From assembly GCA_015179125.1 (NCBI GenBank), contig WHVA01000009.1, positions 372,001-436,000 on the forward strand: a DNA stretch of 64,000 nt. The letters run 5' to 3'. Origin of the DNA: Gautieria morchelliformis (Eukaryota > Basidiomycota > Agaricomycetes > Gomphales > Gomphaceae). A program made the translations under genes and the position numbers. Positions 14,777 through 25,862 of the stretch are shown here, piece after piece. The notes below the pieces were generated by a model. It did no database searches. It was not told the origin of the DNA and saw nothing but the letters and a program-made list of their open reading frames with translations. How positions within the stretch are numbered: the stretch's first letter is position 1; each line of letters starts with the position of its first letter.

Positions 14777-14857
14777 CTGTAAATTTATCGGTAGAGACCC
14801 CCTATCTCACTTTTTGTAAATTGGTGTCCTGCGTTCGAATCTCATGCAGGAAATTTT
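14777..14857 (+). repeat. tRNA-related or SINE-like relic with a pol III B box
   Basis: GTTCGAATC at 14833-14841 matches the RNA polymerase III B box exactly. A D-arm-like ATCGGTAGAG lies about 45 bp upstream, and a T6 run at 14854-14859 could terminate pol III. The stems do not fold into a proper cloverleaf, so this is a degenerate tRNA or tRNA-derived SINE rather than a working tRNA gene. Confidence 0.35.
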
Positions 14858-15021
14858 TTCAATTGCATTAATTTTTGACGATGCCCTTACTTATCATCAG
14901 CTCACGTACTTATAACTTGAGGATCCCAATATTGAGATTGGATACCGACTTACCAAAAAATACATAAACCGTGGGTGCACACACTTGAGTCTGGACATCG
15001 ACCCGAACATCACCGACCACT

Positions 15022-15061
15022 GTGGATAGCGAACCCATTGAAACCTAGTGGGTTTACCCAC
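15022..15061 (-). repeat. Diverged copy of the dispersed 40-bp GTGGGT...ACCCAC unit
   Basis: On the minus strand it starts GTGGGT and ends ATCCAC, is exactly 40 bp, and matches the unit at 18107-18146 at roughly three quarters of positions. It sits in a tract rich in CATTGAAAC words that also surround the 18-kb copy. Confidence 0.5.
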
Positions 15062-15952
15062 GGGGTTTCCGTTTTCAGTGGGTACATCATTGAAACAGCC
15101 CCCATTGAAACAAACCAATGAAATTATTCAAGTGGTTGGACCAGTAGAATTTTCAGTGGCTTTGTCACTTAGTTTCCATGCCATAGGAACTACATATTCA
15201 ACATAATTATCATGAGAATTTCAGTGCTTGAAGGCCTGGATTGCCGTTGTTCGCACACTTAAAAATTTTCAAGATAGCTCATGGAGCACTCAGTGAAATC
15301 CAGTGAATTAATATATATATTTCTGGGCAAATATACTGAAGTTTCCATATATGTATCAATGAATTTCCATGCTTGAGGTGCCGGAATGCTACTGCGGCCC
15401 CAAGTGACAACTGCTTTTGAGATACAGCACTAAGTATACACTGTAGAAAGAATAAGCGCTATATTTCAGTTCCGCTTGCACTACAGCTAAATTACAGTAC
15501 TGACTTGTGCTGAAATTTAGGTACAGGAAAAAATGCAAAGTCCAAATGACGAATGAGATTTTTTTTAATCTAATCATGATCAATCTCCATAAGTCAACTA
15601 AGTACTAGTGCAAGTGCCTGGGGTATGATCACAAGTTGCGCTAATACCTAGTAGGCAAGATAATCGATTTCCGGCGGAAGGCAAAAGGCACAGGACGAGT
15701 TGGAGTACAACCTGGCTGACTAATGCAAGAACGAATGTATGCGCACTCTTCATCCTTCGCTCTTGCCATCACCACCACGGTCAGCCCCTCAACTCGCCTC
15801 GTCATAGCACACGTAGTATTCTTCTCCCACTCTCCTCCTTACACCTGTGTCCTGGTTGGGCAGAGTCTTGAACTCAGCCTGACCGCACACGTGAGATTGA
15901 TCCCTCCCGCATGGTGACCGAACCACGTGCACGCTCAGCCGCAACCTGAGTG

Positions 15953-17340
15953 ATGCTGTCGCGCACGGCCGACAAGGCGCCTGCGCTGAAGCCTATCGTG
16001 AGTGTGTCCGCGAAAGAAGGCCATAATGTCCGTGCCATCAAGTTGGACGTGGCATCTTCCGGGGTGAGTTTCTTTCTCCACGACTTCACGCTTCCACCTC
16101 ACGCATCGTTCGTAGTCCGTCCACAATGCCGCTGGTTCGCGCGGCGACCCGGCGCTCAAGATCTGGGATCTGAAGAGGAGCGAATTGGAGGATGAGGTTG
16201 GCCATATAATATAGTTGCTGTGATGGACATGGTGCTGACGTGATTCGTGAATGCGCTCAGCTCCGCAACAACCTCGTAGGAGGCATCGCGTTCACGAGTG
16301 CCCTGATTCCATACTTGAGGCCCATGCCAGCCGAGGAGAAAAAAGAAGAGAAGGAGGAGGAGGAGACTAAACCGGAGAAGGATGAAACAGCCAAGGCGAA
16401 GGATGACAAGGAGGCAGTGAAGGAAGAGAAGGCTACCGAGACCGAAGAGACACCTGCAGAAAACAAAGCAGAGAAGCCTGAGGAGATGGAGAAGCCGGCG
16501 GATGTGGCGACCCTCCAGACTGAAAAGGAGACGAAACTCGACGTCCAAGAAGCCGAGCCCAGCGCTGCGGCCGGTGCCCCAGACGCCGCGCCTGCAAGCG
16601 ACGAGGCCCCAGCCACACAGCCCACTGACGCCGCGCCCCCAGCGCCCCCACCCTCCATCCTCCCGGCGCAGCCATTCATGGTCTTCCTCGCGCCCTCCAA
16701 CCCAATCCAGAACATGGCCGGCACCGTGCCGACAGGCAGCGCCTTCACGCCGAGCCCGTGCACGCTCTTCTCGCTCTCGCGTGCGGAGCTACAGGTCGCG
16801 ATCACCAAGTACTCGGGCTCAGAGGACGGGGCATCGGCGTCGTGGGGCTGGAGCGGCACGGACTGGACGATCCGGTGAGTGCAGTGCATTGAGACTAGTC
16901 TGACAGGGGTGATTCTTATGGGTGTAGCATTCGGAGGTCCGAGATGGGTCAATCTCAGCGAGCATCTAGACTGTTCACCTTGTTGTTCGGTGGTGCCGCA
17001 GAGCTTTATGAAGAAGGAAATACACTGGATGGTTTGTTAAATCCGTCCGCCCCGGGTTAGTCGTTGATTCGCATGATCGAACTGTTCCAATCCCTCGACT
17101 TCGAGTGGCATGATGGCCCAGGTTCTCCACCACTGCACCAGGTAGCTGTCCCAGCTGTTCTTCGTGGCGGAAGCTGTCGCACGATTTGATAGAGAGACCG
17201 ATTGAGGCTGTGAAAAGGAATATGGTGAGTTGGGCGTTCGCTCAACCCATCCCCTGTGTACAACACGTACATCAACGATCCCTCCTCCAATATTTCCAAC
17301 AAGCATATGAGGTACGTTAGTATTTTGAGAACTAACAGAA
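15953..17340 (+). pseudogene. Broken multi-exon gene of unknown function with a Lys/Glu- and Ala/Pro-rich centre
   Basis: From the ATG at 15953 exons can be followed: MLSRTADKAPALKPIVS to the donor near 16061, then ALKIWDLKRSELEDE, then LRNNLVGGIAFTSALIPYL, a charged tract (about 16330-16500), an Ala/Pro tract, and FMVFLAPSNPIQNMAGTVP to the donor at 16875. The next exon reads RASRLFTLLFGGAAELYEEG and LDGLLNPSAPG, then a TAG (17058-17060), and continues in frame as SLIRMIELFQSLDFEWHDG. A frame change near 17180 then joins FFVAEAVARFD to LIERPIEAVKRNM. A last piece, PCVQHVHQRSLLQYFQQAYE, ends near 17311. I do not recognise a named domain. The nonsense codon and frame change indicate a recent pseudogene. 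Confidence 0.55.
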
Positions 17341-17344
17341 CCGG

Positions 17345-17720
17345 TCAGCACCTTTCTGTGCCTATCGCGGCGGCGGGTGTGGGTGTGGGCGCGAGCTCGA
17401 ACTCGGCACGCTCGGGCGCGACCGCGCTCACGACGACAACATCGAGCAGTGCGCTGACGGCTGCAGATGTGGAGCTCAACATCGAGGAGCGTGCACTGCA
17501 CCTGGCGGTCGAGGAGACGTTTGAGGAGATCGGGCGGCGGTGGATGCCGTGGGCAGCGAACGGGCACACCATACGTGTGGGCGAGCTTATCCTGATTGTG
17601 GACTCGGACACGTTGTACCGGAGGATTGCCTCAGGGATGCGGCGTGGGAGCTGGCAGAATCCCCCAAGGTAGCGATCATTGAGCATGAGTCGGGTGCGTG
17701 TGGCCGACGGCGGGGGCTGC
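17345..17720 (+). pseudogene. Fragment of a fungal family 2 glycosyltransferase (chitin-synthase-like)
   Basis: The frame contains NIEERALHLAVEETFEEI, then RRWMPWAANGHTIRVGELI and IVDSDT. A missing base at about 17615 shifts it to VPEDCLRDAAWELAESPKVA and IIEHES. This string of motifs, with an aspartate pair in DSD, recalls the central part of large fungal GT2 membrane enzymes. What should follow (the HESDVMQ-type region and transmembrane segments) is absent, so this is an internal fragment. It abuts the preceding relic, so the two may have been joined by rearrangement. Confidence 0.55.
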
Positions 17721-17780
17721 TACCCGCGACTGATTCTGTTTTTCTTTTCATGTATTGGAAAGCGGTATTTCAGTGATTTT

Positions 17781-18439
17781 CACCTTATGTTTCATCTGTA
17801 TTTTCCCTTGTATATATTGATTTATGACTTGAAATAATGGGGCATTCAGTTGCTGCATCTCTGAAATGTGGTGATAGAACCACGGGGTCGTAAGTGACTA
17901 TCTCATGGGAACCCAGTGGTCATCAACTCGAAATGCCTGGTTCAATCCATTGGTCTTCCGTTATAGGATCCCTGAATACACATGAGTCAACCCCTGAAAC
18001 CAACTCATTGAAACGAAACTTTTTCCACTGAAACCGATTCATTGAATTTTCAACGGGTTCTATTGGTATTTACACTAGCTATAATGGTTTATATACTAAA
18101 TCCTCAGTGGGTCCACCCAATAGGATTCATTGGGTTGACTACCCACAGTGCGACTATTACATCACATCTGTACACCTGTACCCTCTATAATTCGAGTTTG
18201 CTTTGGTCTTCATTTTGATTTGGCTTTTAGCTTGATTTTCGGAAACTGACGGCGAAATGTGGCTGCGTCGTTCAATTAATACTCTCATGCATAGAGCAGT
18301 TGGACAGATGTGTAGCCGATGCCAGAACGAGAGATGGCGTAGATCATATATAAGCTGATAGAGGCCACCCTACCTTTAGAATAGAGAGTAGAGGACTAGA
18401 AAGACGATCTAGATGTATAATTAACGGGTTCAACCTTGG
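17781..18439. other. Intergenic repeat DNA, no gene seen
   Basis: The tract has CATTGAAAC and CCATTG words and resembles the one around 14990-15310. It includes a copy of the dispersed 40-bp unit. Confidence 0.4.
18107..18146 (+). repeat. Dispersed 40-bp unit GTGGGT...ACCCAC
   Basis: The unit begins GTGGGTCCACCCAATAGG and ends TTGGGTTGACTACCCAC. The terminal six bases are inverted repeats. A near-identical 40-bp copy is inverted at 62495-62534. Confidence 0.65.
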
Positions 18440-19329
18440 AAGAATTCATTAGCAGTGGTATGATCCACGATAAACTCGTCCGGATATACAACCTCCAGTC
18501 CATCCGTCCGAAACATTTCCCAAAAGTCAGGAATATACAGGTTAGCCATGGATGTCCGTGTATATTTCCAGTACTCTGGATACCAGCCTGCAGATTCCCA
18601 GTCCAATATAGCAACGATCTTCTTGTTCTTGACAAGAATATTTCGCGGGGCAATGTCACCATGGGTAAAAGCGGTGGCATAAGTACGGGTTGCGGTCTTA
18701 TCCAATACATCCTTCGAATCGAACATATCGGAATGATCTTGAACGTATATCCTCGACGACACCTGGGTGTGGGGGTTTCAATCGACACAATTGGGAAAGA
18801 TAGCCCCGGAGCCGGAGCATGGTATCTCGCCGCTCCCCAACATTCGTTTCCAAACCACCTCCAACTCGACGCCGGGGATAAACTCCATCACAACATACAC
18901 TTTTCCTTGGTATTCTCGTGCCAAAAACGCATCTAAGATCCGCGGAATCGGAATAGACGTGTTTCGGGCAACGTAGTCCATCGTCAATACCTCAGTTACG
19001 GTCAATTGCATGTTACATTTGACCACCCTTTTCCGATCTATGCGTCAAGGCCGTTGATTCGTGGGAATATTCTTTGACCAAGAGCCATTTTGATATGAAG
19101 GGCGACCCGCTCCATCCGAGAAGCATGACGGATAGGGTATCTGAATGGAAGGTTATCTGGCAGCTCTTCAGTAGTTGACTTTAGTCAACTACTGAAGAGC
19201 TGGCAGCTAGGAGGACAGGTAGTTTTGTGGCACCTCGACAACCTTTGTTGCTGGGATTTCGTTCGACGCAGAGACTTCATTGGATGGCGGTGTTACCACC
19301 GCCATCGAAGTTGCAGATGGCGAAGAAGA
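18440..19329 (-). pseudogene. Truncated copy of the APH-like kinase gene
   Basis: The DNA is closely similar to 7899-8856 and lies on the same strand. It keeps the catalytic parts HGDIAPRNIL and ILDWESAGWYP. The start-codon region is absent, about 94 bp are missing in the middle (the join is at CGTAT, present on both sides of the lost segment in the intact copy), further small deletions break the N-lobe, and a 42-bp palindrome has been inserted. Similarity stops at 19329 in the middle of the N-terminal tail, so the copy never had its own promoter or lost it. It is not expected to make a kinase. Confidence 0.85.
19161..19202. repeat. Perfect 42-bp palindrome (fold-back insertion)
   Basis: Twenty bases starting CAGCTCTTCAGTAG are followed by TT and their exact reverse complement. 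The intact kinase gene has a similar left arm but no inverted arm at this place. Confidence 0.95.
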
Positions 19330-20270
19330 TAACCGAGGCCACGATTACGTCATATATGACGAGAACTGCTAATTCTGTTTACGGTATAGAGTTGGTACGT
19401 TAACCAATCCCCGTAGCGGCGCTATGGCGCCCGTCCCCGACTCCTTTAGAGGGTCACCTTCGACGCCCCGCAGGATTGCGTGCAAGATGGATTCCGCGGT
19501 GCAGCAGAGAACACCCAAATATTATTTTAAAATTTTTTACCATTGTAAGGGGAGGTACAAGTTTCAATAGACCATATTTTGTACAATACAAGCAGTAGCA
19601 TCATGTGCAAAACCTGCGAATTACTTGAACCCGTTGGTTCCGGAGTTGAATCCGGCGATGCACATAAGATAAGGAAAGGAGGCATGTGTACACGATATAG
19701 TGGAAAGGGAGATGGGTCACGCGGCCTTAATTCGATGACGACATAAGGACATACACGGGCTCAGGAGGCCGCGGTAAGGATAGAAACGAACATAATCCGA
19801 GAATGATGACGAACGTGCAGGGTAAACCCAAGAAGGACATGAATAAGCATATCTAACATAATCCATCATAATACGCACCAGATACTGTAAATCCTGACCA
19901 GGTTGTGTCGACAGAACCCTCCCTCCTTTCAGTCGGAGTCGGGGACCGTCAGAGTTAGCCTACATAGCTCTGTCTACACTTGACGGAGTGATGGCTTTGA
20001 TAGACTGCCGCTCACTGTTATCATTACCACTTCGTGGGACGCTAGTAGAGGCTCTCGTCAGTGGTAAACTTCAAGTTATACGAGTACAAGTGGTGTTTTA
20101 TAAGACTGTGCGCAGCATATCATCTATCCAGTACACGGCTCCTGCATGAACGATCTGTATGGCAAAGACCAATGGCGCACGCAGCGTCAAGCTGCACGCG
20201 CGCGAGGAAAAAAGAATTTCAAGCGACATCTAATAATGCTGCTTACCCCTGGAGCTCAGGCCTCCAGGCC
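19330..20270. other. Intergenic stretch, no gene seen
   Basis: This lies between the kinase relic and the 3' end of the DUF1996-WSC gene. Frames are short and uninformative, and no repeat was recognised. Confidence 0.4.
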
Positions 20271-22162
20271 TCAGGGCTTGGCAAAATGCGCATGCACGCG
20301 TGCATTCGAACGTCGGTGCCGGCGAGGAATCCCGTTCTTCGAGTAAACGCTCAGGGTCAGGCCACCACCACAGATCTGCGAAGCATCGCCTTCGCATTTC
20401 ATGTCGCACGACGAGTCCGGCTGTAGCGTGCTATTAACCAGAGCATTTCCGCAGAAGCATTGTCCGCCGAACTCGGTGCCAGCCAGGCGGAAGCCTTTTC
20501 CGTCACAGTAGGCGACGCACCCGGTGGAGGTGACTTTGCCGTTACCGAGATCGGCGAATGTGATCCCACTCAGGACACGCTCGTAGCGTATGTCAGAGTA
20601 GCAGCCGATGGATTTCCAGCCTGGAGCCATGCCATTCGGGGCTGACGTGCCGGAAGATGAGGGAGATGCTGCAGACGTGGTGGCGCCAGATGGGGAAGAC
20701 GCAGCCGAGGTCGTCATGTTGCGTGGATCTGCGGGGGCCGCCGGATCAGAAGACGCAGGGGAAGCCGCAGAAGGTGATCCCTTTGAGGCCGGCACAGATG
20801 GGACGGCAGGAGGTGCCACCGGAGGAGTGCTACCAGCGGAAGATGATCCTTTGGATGCAGGTACGGTTGGCGTTGCTTGGGGCGCCGCCGGAGAAGACGA
20901 TGCGGCTGGGCCGGACGGGGCAGCAGGGGGCGCCGCTGTCACTCCCCATCCTGTGACGGGGTTGTTTCCTGGCAATTTATCAAGAACATCGCCGATGACT
21001 TCTGGAATAGCCGATTTGATGTTACAGGACGTCGAAGGGTCATTGAGGCCTCCCATAAGCCCAGGGCATTTATCCATCCCAGCGTCTCCAGCATTGCAGT
21101 TGTCGATTATCTGTTGCAGCGTGGCAGGGTTCCACCCACTGATCTAGTGAACGATCAGATAATTGATCTTCATGGGGGAATTGAACAGAGTACTTACAAA
21201 GTCGGCATGGAGGGAATAGCCGGTAGGGTCGCCATTGGCAAGGACGAAAGGCTGCTTTCCTTGACCTGGCGTCCACAAGTCTTTGAACAGTGGAGTGTTC
21301 CAGTAGACCTCATAAAATATATGTGGGGTGTGGACCCAGCCGGGAGGGCAGTTTTGTTTGCCGCCGGTAGTGCCCTTGCTGCTTGGAAACTGCATATTCT
21401 GCTTATAGTTATCAAGACCAGCCGCAGGGTGGTAGCAAGAAGGGAAGTGGATGTCGGCACGGAGAGGAGAAGCGAAACCATCGCAGTTCTGGTCCGGAAA
21501 GCCCACACCGGCGGCTTTGTTATTTGGGTCACCAATCCCGACGCCGTGAAGACCATCTGAGTTTGGAGGGTATGTGGGGACGTCAGTGTTTGACCGCGGG
21601 CATGTCCACTGAACTGGCTGAGGTGTACCAGCATTGGTGTCGGTGATCGACACACCGCCAGTGGCGGGCGGTGTCCGGAGAGTTGGATCACCAATTAACA
21701 TGCGGTGGCCCGGTTCGAAGGCCTTGATCACATCGTCAGTTGCCTCGAAACTGCCCACGTCAGTACAAACTCGATCAAGTAAAATAACTAAAAAAAACAA
21801 AAACGGGAGACTCACAAGTAATAGACGTTCATATAAAACATGGGCACAGAGATGAAACTGTAGTTAGTGGGATCCTGGAAGTACAATTTGGGTGTCCAGT
21901 AGTCACTCTTGTCGTCCTTGACGAGAGATGAAGTGCAGGTTGACTGTAGCAACGTGGTATCGCCCAAGGTGAGCGCAAAATTGCTCCCGCCTTGGATAGT
22001 GTGCACGTGGCCTGAGGCCGCCCCTGGGCTGACCAGGGGATCCATACGACCTTCAACAAGAGGACCATTTCCGTAGAAGTGATTTACGGCAAATGTACGG
22101 GTGTCCTTTGCTGATGCCAATGCGACGAGAGAGGCTAAGAGGGTCGCAGTGGAGCGCAGCAT
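20271..22162 (-). CDS. Secreted DUF1996 and WSC domain protein
   Basis: Three exons (22162-21816, 21750-21198, 21143-20271) join to 590 aa with two introns that keep phase. A signal peptide (MLRSTATLLASLVALASA) opens the protein. The DUF1996 domain follows to about residue 310, with the landmarks NHFYGNGPLVEGRMDPLVSPG, SGHVHTI, QNCDGFASPLRADIHFPSC and HADF. A disordered Ala/Pro/Ser linker of about 130 residues leads to a WSC domain (about 460-570: IGCYSDI, GCVAYCDGKGF, GGQCFCGNAL, CEGDASQICGG), where the six or more cysteines are in place. WSC domains bind glycans and DUF1996 proteins are commonly secreted by wood-decay fungi, so a role at the cell wall or on plant polysaccharide is likely. 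Its enzymatic activity is unknown. Confidence 0.92.
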
Positions 22163-22207
22163 TTTGAGGGGATGAAAGACTATACACGTCGCCAGGAGCG
22201 CGCAATG

Positions 22208-22253
22208 CTAAGTTCAAAAATGAAATAGACGACCGAGAGTCAAGAATACATAC
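22208..22253 (-). other. Probable 5'-UTR intron of the DUF1996-WSC gene
   Basis: On the minus strand a 46-nt segment begins GTATGT and ends TTAG, about 45 bp before the start codon. Its size matches introns elsewhere in the window. Confidence 0.45.
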
Positions 22254-22380
22254 CGTGACTCGACAAAAGAAAGTGGGTAGCTGCCGCAGCAGGCGGTTGT
22301 GGCAGCGGGCAAGGGAGCGTGGGGTACGTGGGGAAAGGGGGAGAGCGAAGACGCGAAGGAACAACGGTGGGAGTCGAGAT

Positions 22381-22388
22381 CTTTTATA
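22381..22388 (-). promoter_or_regulatory. TATA box of the DUF1996-WSC gene
   Basis: TATAAAAG on the minus strand lies about 220 bp upstream of the ATG. Removing the putative 46-nt leader intron gives a leader of normal length. Confidence 0.55.
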
Positions 22389-22599
22389 CAGCATCGGACC
22401 CTTTCGACAGTAGCCCGAACGGTCGGCCTTTGGTGATGGACCAAACTGTTGGCCGGAAATGAAGGTACAGGGACCAAACGTGTAAAAGGCCCTAGTCCCG
22501 CCCCCATCATAAGCCCAAGTTGATCCGCGGTTCACGGCAGGCTCGCGAAGAGAGTGGAGAGACCACCGACATGGACCACAACGCACTGTTCTACAGCGT

Positions 22600-25188
22600 T
22601 ACGTGCGGAAAACTATGAAGACGACCCATCCGTCGCGTCGAGACCCGGCCATTTTGGGCTAGCTGTATGTCAAGCTGGTCACGTTGTTTTAAGTAGTTGG
22701 CATGCCTACGACACGCAAAGGCGATCGAAGACGGCGGCTTCGACAACGCTAACAAGGTCTAGAGCTTCTAATCACGGAAATCAGAGCCTCACCCGAGGCA
22801 AATTTCTGGGCAACCGACGGGACGGCGGCATCAGAAGCTACACCGGCGGCGCCACGCCGAGACGCTCATAACCGTCTTCACCTCATTGGACACACACCTT
22901 CAGCCTCTCGCGCACCAGAAGCCGAGGACTTGTATTTATCCTCTACCAGCATTTTTTGCTCCAGCCGAGGTCCATACATACACGACTAACTTCGGTTGAT
23001 TAGGCTTGCATAAAGCTTCGAAAAGAGCTATGTTAATGGTTCGCATCTTCGCCTTGTGGATACGTTTAGGAAGATGATAACGATCATGAATGGTAGCAGT
23101 CATATCCGAAGCAGACCTGCAACGTTGTTACTACATGCATCGGATGTTACGGTAGCAAATCAACGGTCCTTAGCTCAATGGGGCATACCCGTACGATGGC
23201 AATTTGGTGGTACCCTTGATTGGCATACTTACCTTAATTCTTTGACGAAACAATGGATGGGGCGGTGACATCAGTTCGATGTGTGCTTTTACTCAACGTT
23301 CATCTCGAAGTTTTCCCAGCCGTATGCTATCAGGCCTCATGTATCGCTTCTCGGTAGCTTCTCCTTCCAAAGTAGGTCGCCCCACTCATATCCTCATGTA
23401 TGAACGTATACACTTAGGGCGCGTAATCAGTTTATTGTTTCTTAATGTCTCACTAATAGCAGTCCAACAGCCATTCTATTGTATACCTCAGAATCGAAAG
23501 CCCTCCTTGTTCCTCTCGTTTTGCTATTCACAGCTGCCGGAATCCTCCGAACCACCTCGAGACAGGCTAGTAAGTGTGCCGGGATGGAAACAGACTGTGA
23601 GCTTGTCACGGATGCTCAAATAGATCGAAGAGCAGGCAAGATCCTTTGCATCAGATTCCAAGCCGTGATGTCAGCTGGGGCGTGAGTATGTAAATGGCGT
23701 TGAGCGGATGGGAAGATGGGAACAAGCCTCGGCGTCCTCGCTGTTCTCAACGCCATCATCCCATGAAAAAGAAAAGATGACCACGATCGCAAGCCCTAAC
23801 GCCCCTCGCCTAACTCACCAAATCACACCCTCCGACCGATCTCGCAACTCGCCACTTTCGAGGCGTCATGGGACAGGTACATCACAGCACTACTAGTAGT
23901 AGTCAGCGGTACAGGGGATATGGACATTCCAGCACGGCCTGATGGAGCTTGAGTAGTTACCCTACCAGACACTGCTGCGCCAGACTCTAACAAGGAAAGG
24001 CTGGCGGGCTACAGTGACAGACGCCGTTGCCGACCACTGGGAACAGCGGGGGGAAGAGGCCTCCCAGCAAACGCAGGAATGAGTATTGAAATTTGATGTG
24101 TTTATTAAATTTTATGGAGTATTTGGTTCAGGTCAATCAGACGGTGGATTGAATATTAGGACTTTTTTGTTTTGCCACCGATAATTTGCGAATCACGCCG
24201 ATTACCTGGTTATTGGTCTGTTGTAAAGGGTCCATCAGGCCAGGTTCCGGGAAACTATTTGCCGCCAAGCTTAAAGTCTAAGTCCATCATCAGCAATGCA
24301 GCCTCATCTCGCACAGTCTTCCAAAGGCCTGTAAAATCTCTCAAGATAATCGCAGGGTGGGTGCAGTGTCATATGAAAGAACAACAACTGCGCTTTCACT
24401 TTTTGAGAGTGACTTATGTAAGCTAATCCTTGGCCTTGATAGGCACCCAAATTTTAGGATGATCGAAACGCACACCCTGCCCGTGTTGCCAATGGTTATA
24501 TATTATTAATGCCATCACTAGTTGGTAGCACGCTGTCAGCGATCAGCAGCCGGGCTCGTCCCAGAATGACTTACCGGGACTTGTACTGTAAATCCATCCG
24601 ATGAATATACGCGCACGTCCATAACGTGGCTTTTGTCGTGAGCGGTGCCGTACACCGACACAGTCAGAGATAGACATACTCGCTAATTGTGGGCCAACTG
24701 TTGGCGGGGCTGCTGAGCGATTTTCTGCTAGCTTGCCGTATATAACACAGATATTGTCAGCATATCAAAGTCCGTGTTATCCTAGAGGCTGGGCCTATGG
24801 TCCAGGGCGTGATAAGAATCGTCGCATTGAGCTCCAACGACATACGAGTCTATGTAGCTAATTTATGTATAGTCCAACTCAAATATATTTCCCGTCAATC
24901 CTCAAGACAGGTTCCGGGACCATGTGTAAGGAACTTGTGCCCCTCAGTGGTACACCTCCGTTCCCGCGTCATAAGGCCCTCCATGGAGAGAGCTCTCTGA
25001 TATGCTTCTCTAGCCATGCCTGGCGAACGTCCGCACAACTTATATGGAGGTATGTGTCTGCGGCTTCCCAGTCTGTCTTGAACCAGTCGATCAGGGCTAT
25101 GCTATTATGTCTTTCCCATATATCAGGGAGCGATCCACTGCTTTATCTTTGTGCTGGAATGAGGCGTCAGACAGATGGATGTCACGTC
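22600..25188. other. Intergenic stretch, no gene seen
   Basis: About 2.6 kb of mixed composition with short frames on both strands. None shows conserved motifs or consistent splicing. I see no mobile-element coding sequence in it. Confidence 0.4.
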
Positions 25189-25797
25189 TCAGGCTAGACG
25201 GCTCGCCTGCCGCTGCTCCGCCGCCGCCTCGTCAGAATTAAGCTCACGATACCTGCAGATGGCGTCGTCCAAGCCGTCGAGTGACTTCATTATCTCAAAC
25301 ATTATGGCTGCATCAGTGTAATACTCATTCTCGCGCTGGCTCTCCGTCTGGCTTTCCACAGCCGATGGAGAACTGGTCGTTTCATGAGAAGATTGGTGGA
25401 GTGCGGAAAGCTTGCATTCGCTTGAGGTGGCATATGGTGTGATCCCATCGGCTTGGACTGCCCCACGGGGGGAAAAACATTGGCATCGCTGCATGGGGGA
25501 GGTGAGACAGGTGCAGCCGTGATAATATCTAACAAACACGTCGTCGTCGTGGTCTCTTTCATTGTTGTGCCGGTATACAGCTTCTTGGGTCAATTTCTGT
25601 CTTTTGTTTGCTGGTTCATCTCCGGAAGCACCATTTCCGTTAGTTTCGATGAACGTAGAGGACAAAATTTCTGCCTTTCGTTTGCAATTACGGGATCCTT
25701 TCTCCTCAGCGAGTGATCCCGTACGTAGGATACCGGGTATCCTACCTGCGGGATCACTCGCTGGTATCCGATACCCTCGACTGGCAAACACCTGCAT
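25189..25797 (-). CDS. Hypothetical 202-aa protein, start region inside a hairpin
   Basis: One open frame has a Lys-rich KRKAE / NKRQKL pair that could be a bipartite nuclear signal (residues about 38-85), a Cys-rich stretch (HGCTCLTSPMQRCQC) near residues 113-127, and a Ser/Glu/Gln-rich C-terminal half. I recognise no family. The first 30 residues are encoded by a 55-bp inverted repeat, so a later start or an upstream exon is possible. The LTR of Copia1 begins only 65 bp upstream of the ATG, so the promoter, if this is a gene, was probably displaced by that insertion. Confidence 0.35.
   Translation of the reverse strand: MQVFASRGYRIPASDPAGRIPGILRTGSLAEEKGSRNCKRKAEILSSTFIETNGNGASGDEPANKRQKLTQEAVYRHNNERDHDDDVFVRYYHGCTCLTSPMQRCQCFSPRGAVQADGITPYATSSECKLSALHQSSHETTSSPSAVESQTESQRENEYYTDAAIMFEIMKSLDGLDDAICRYRELNSDEAAAEQRQASRLA
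25708..25762. repeat. 55-bp imperfect inverted repeat
   Basis: The left arm AGCGAGTGATCCCG is answered by CGGGATCACTCGCT, and the inner GTAGGATACC by GGGTATCCTAC, with one small mismatch between them. Confidence 0.85.
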
Positions 25798-25862
25798 TTA
25801 TGGACGCACTAATATTCGGTTTATTTTCCCGGCGAGACCACCGGCCAGTGACCACATCGACC

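Larger units (their letters stand above)
13436..15952. other. Repeat-rich intergenic stretch, no gene seen
   Basis: No supportable gene lies here. It holds a GTGATTC-rich array, a 90-bp tandem repeat, a pol III-like relic and a copy of a 40-bp dispersed unit, each listed separately. The rest is AT-rich DNA with short uninformative frames. Confidence 0.5.

Noticed and set aside
16257..16952. 231-codon minus-strand frame rich in Ala and Ser
   Set aside because: It is the antisense of the Lys/Glu and Ala/Pro coding tract of the plus-strand relic. The composition is explained by that strand.
20608..21560. Long plus-strand frames across the DUF1996-WSC gene
   Set aside because: They are antisense shadows of the spliced minus-strand gene, which has a signal peptide and two clear domains.
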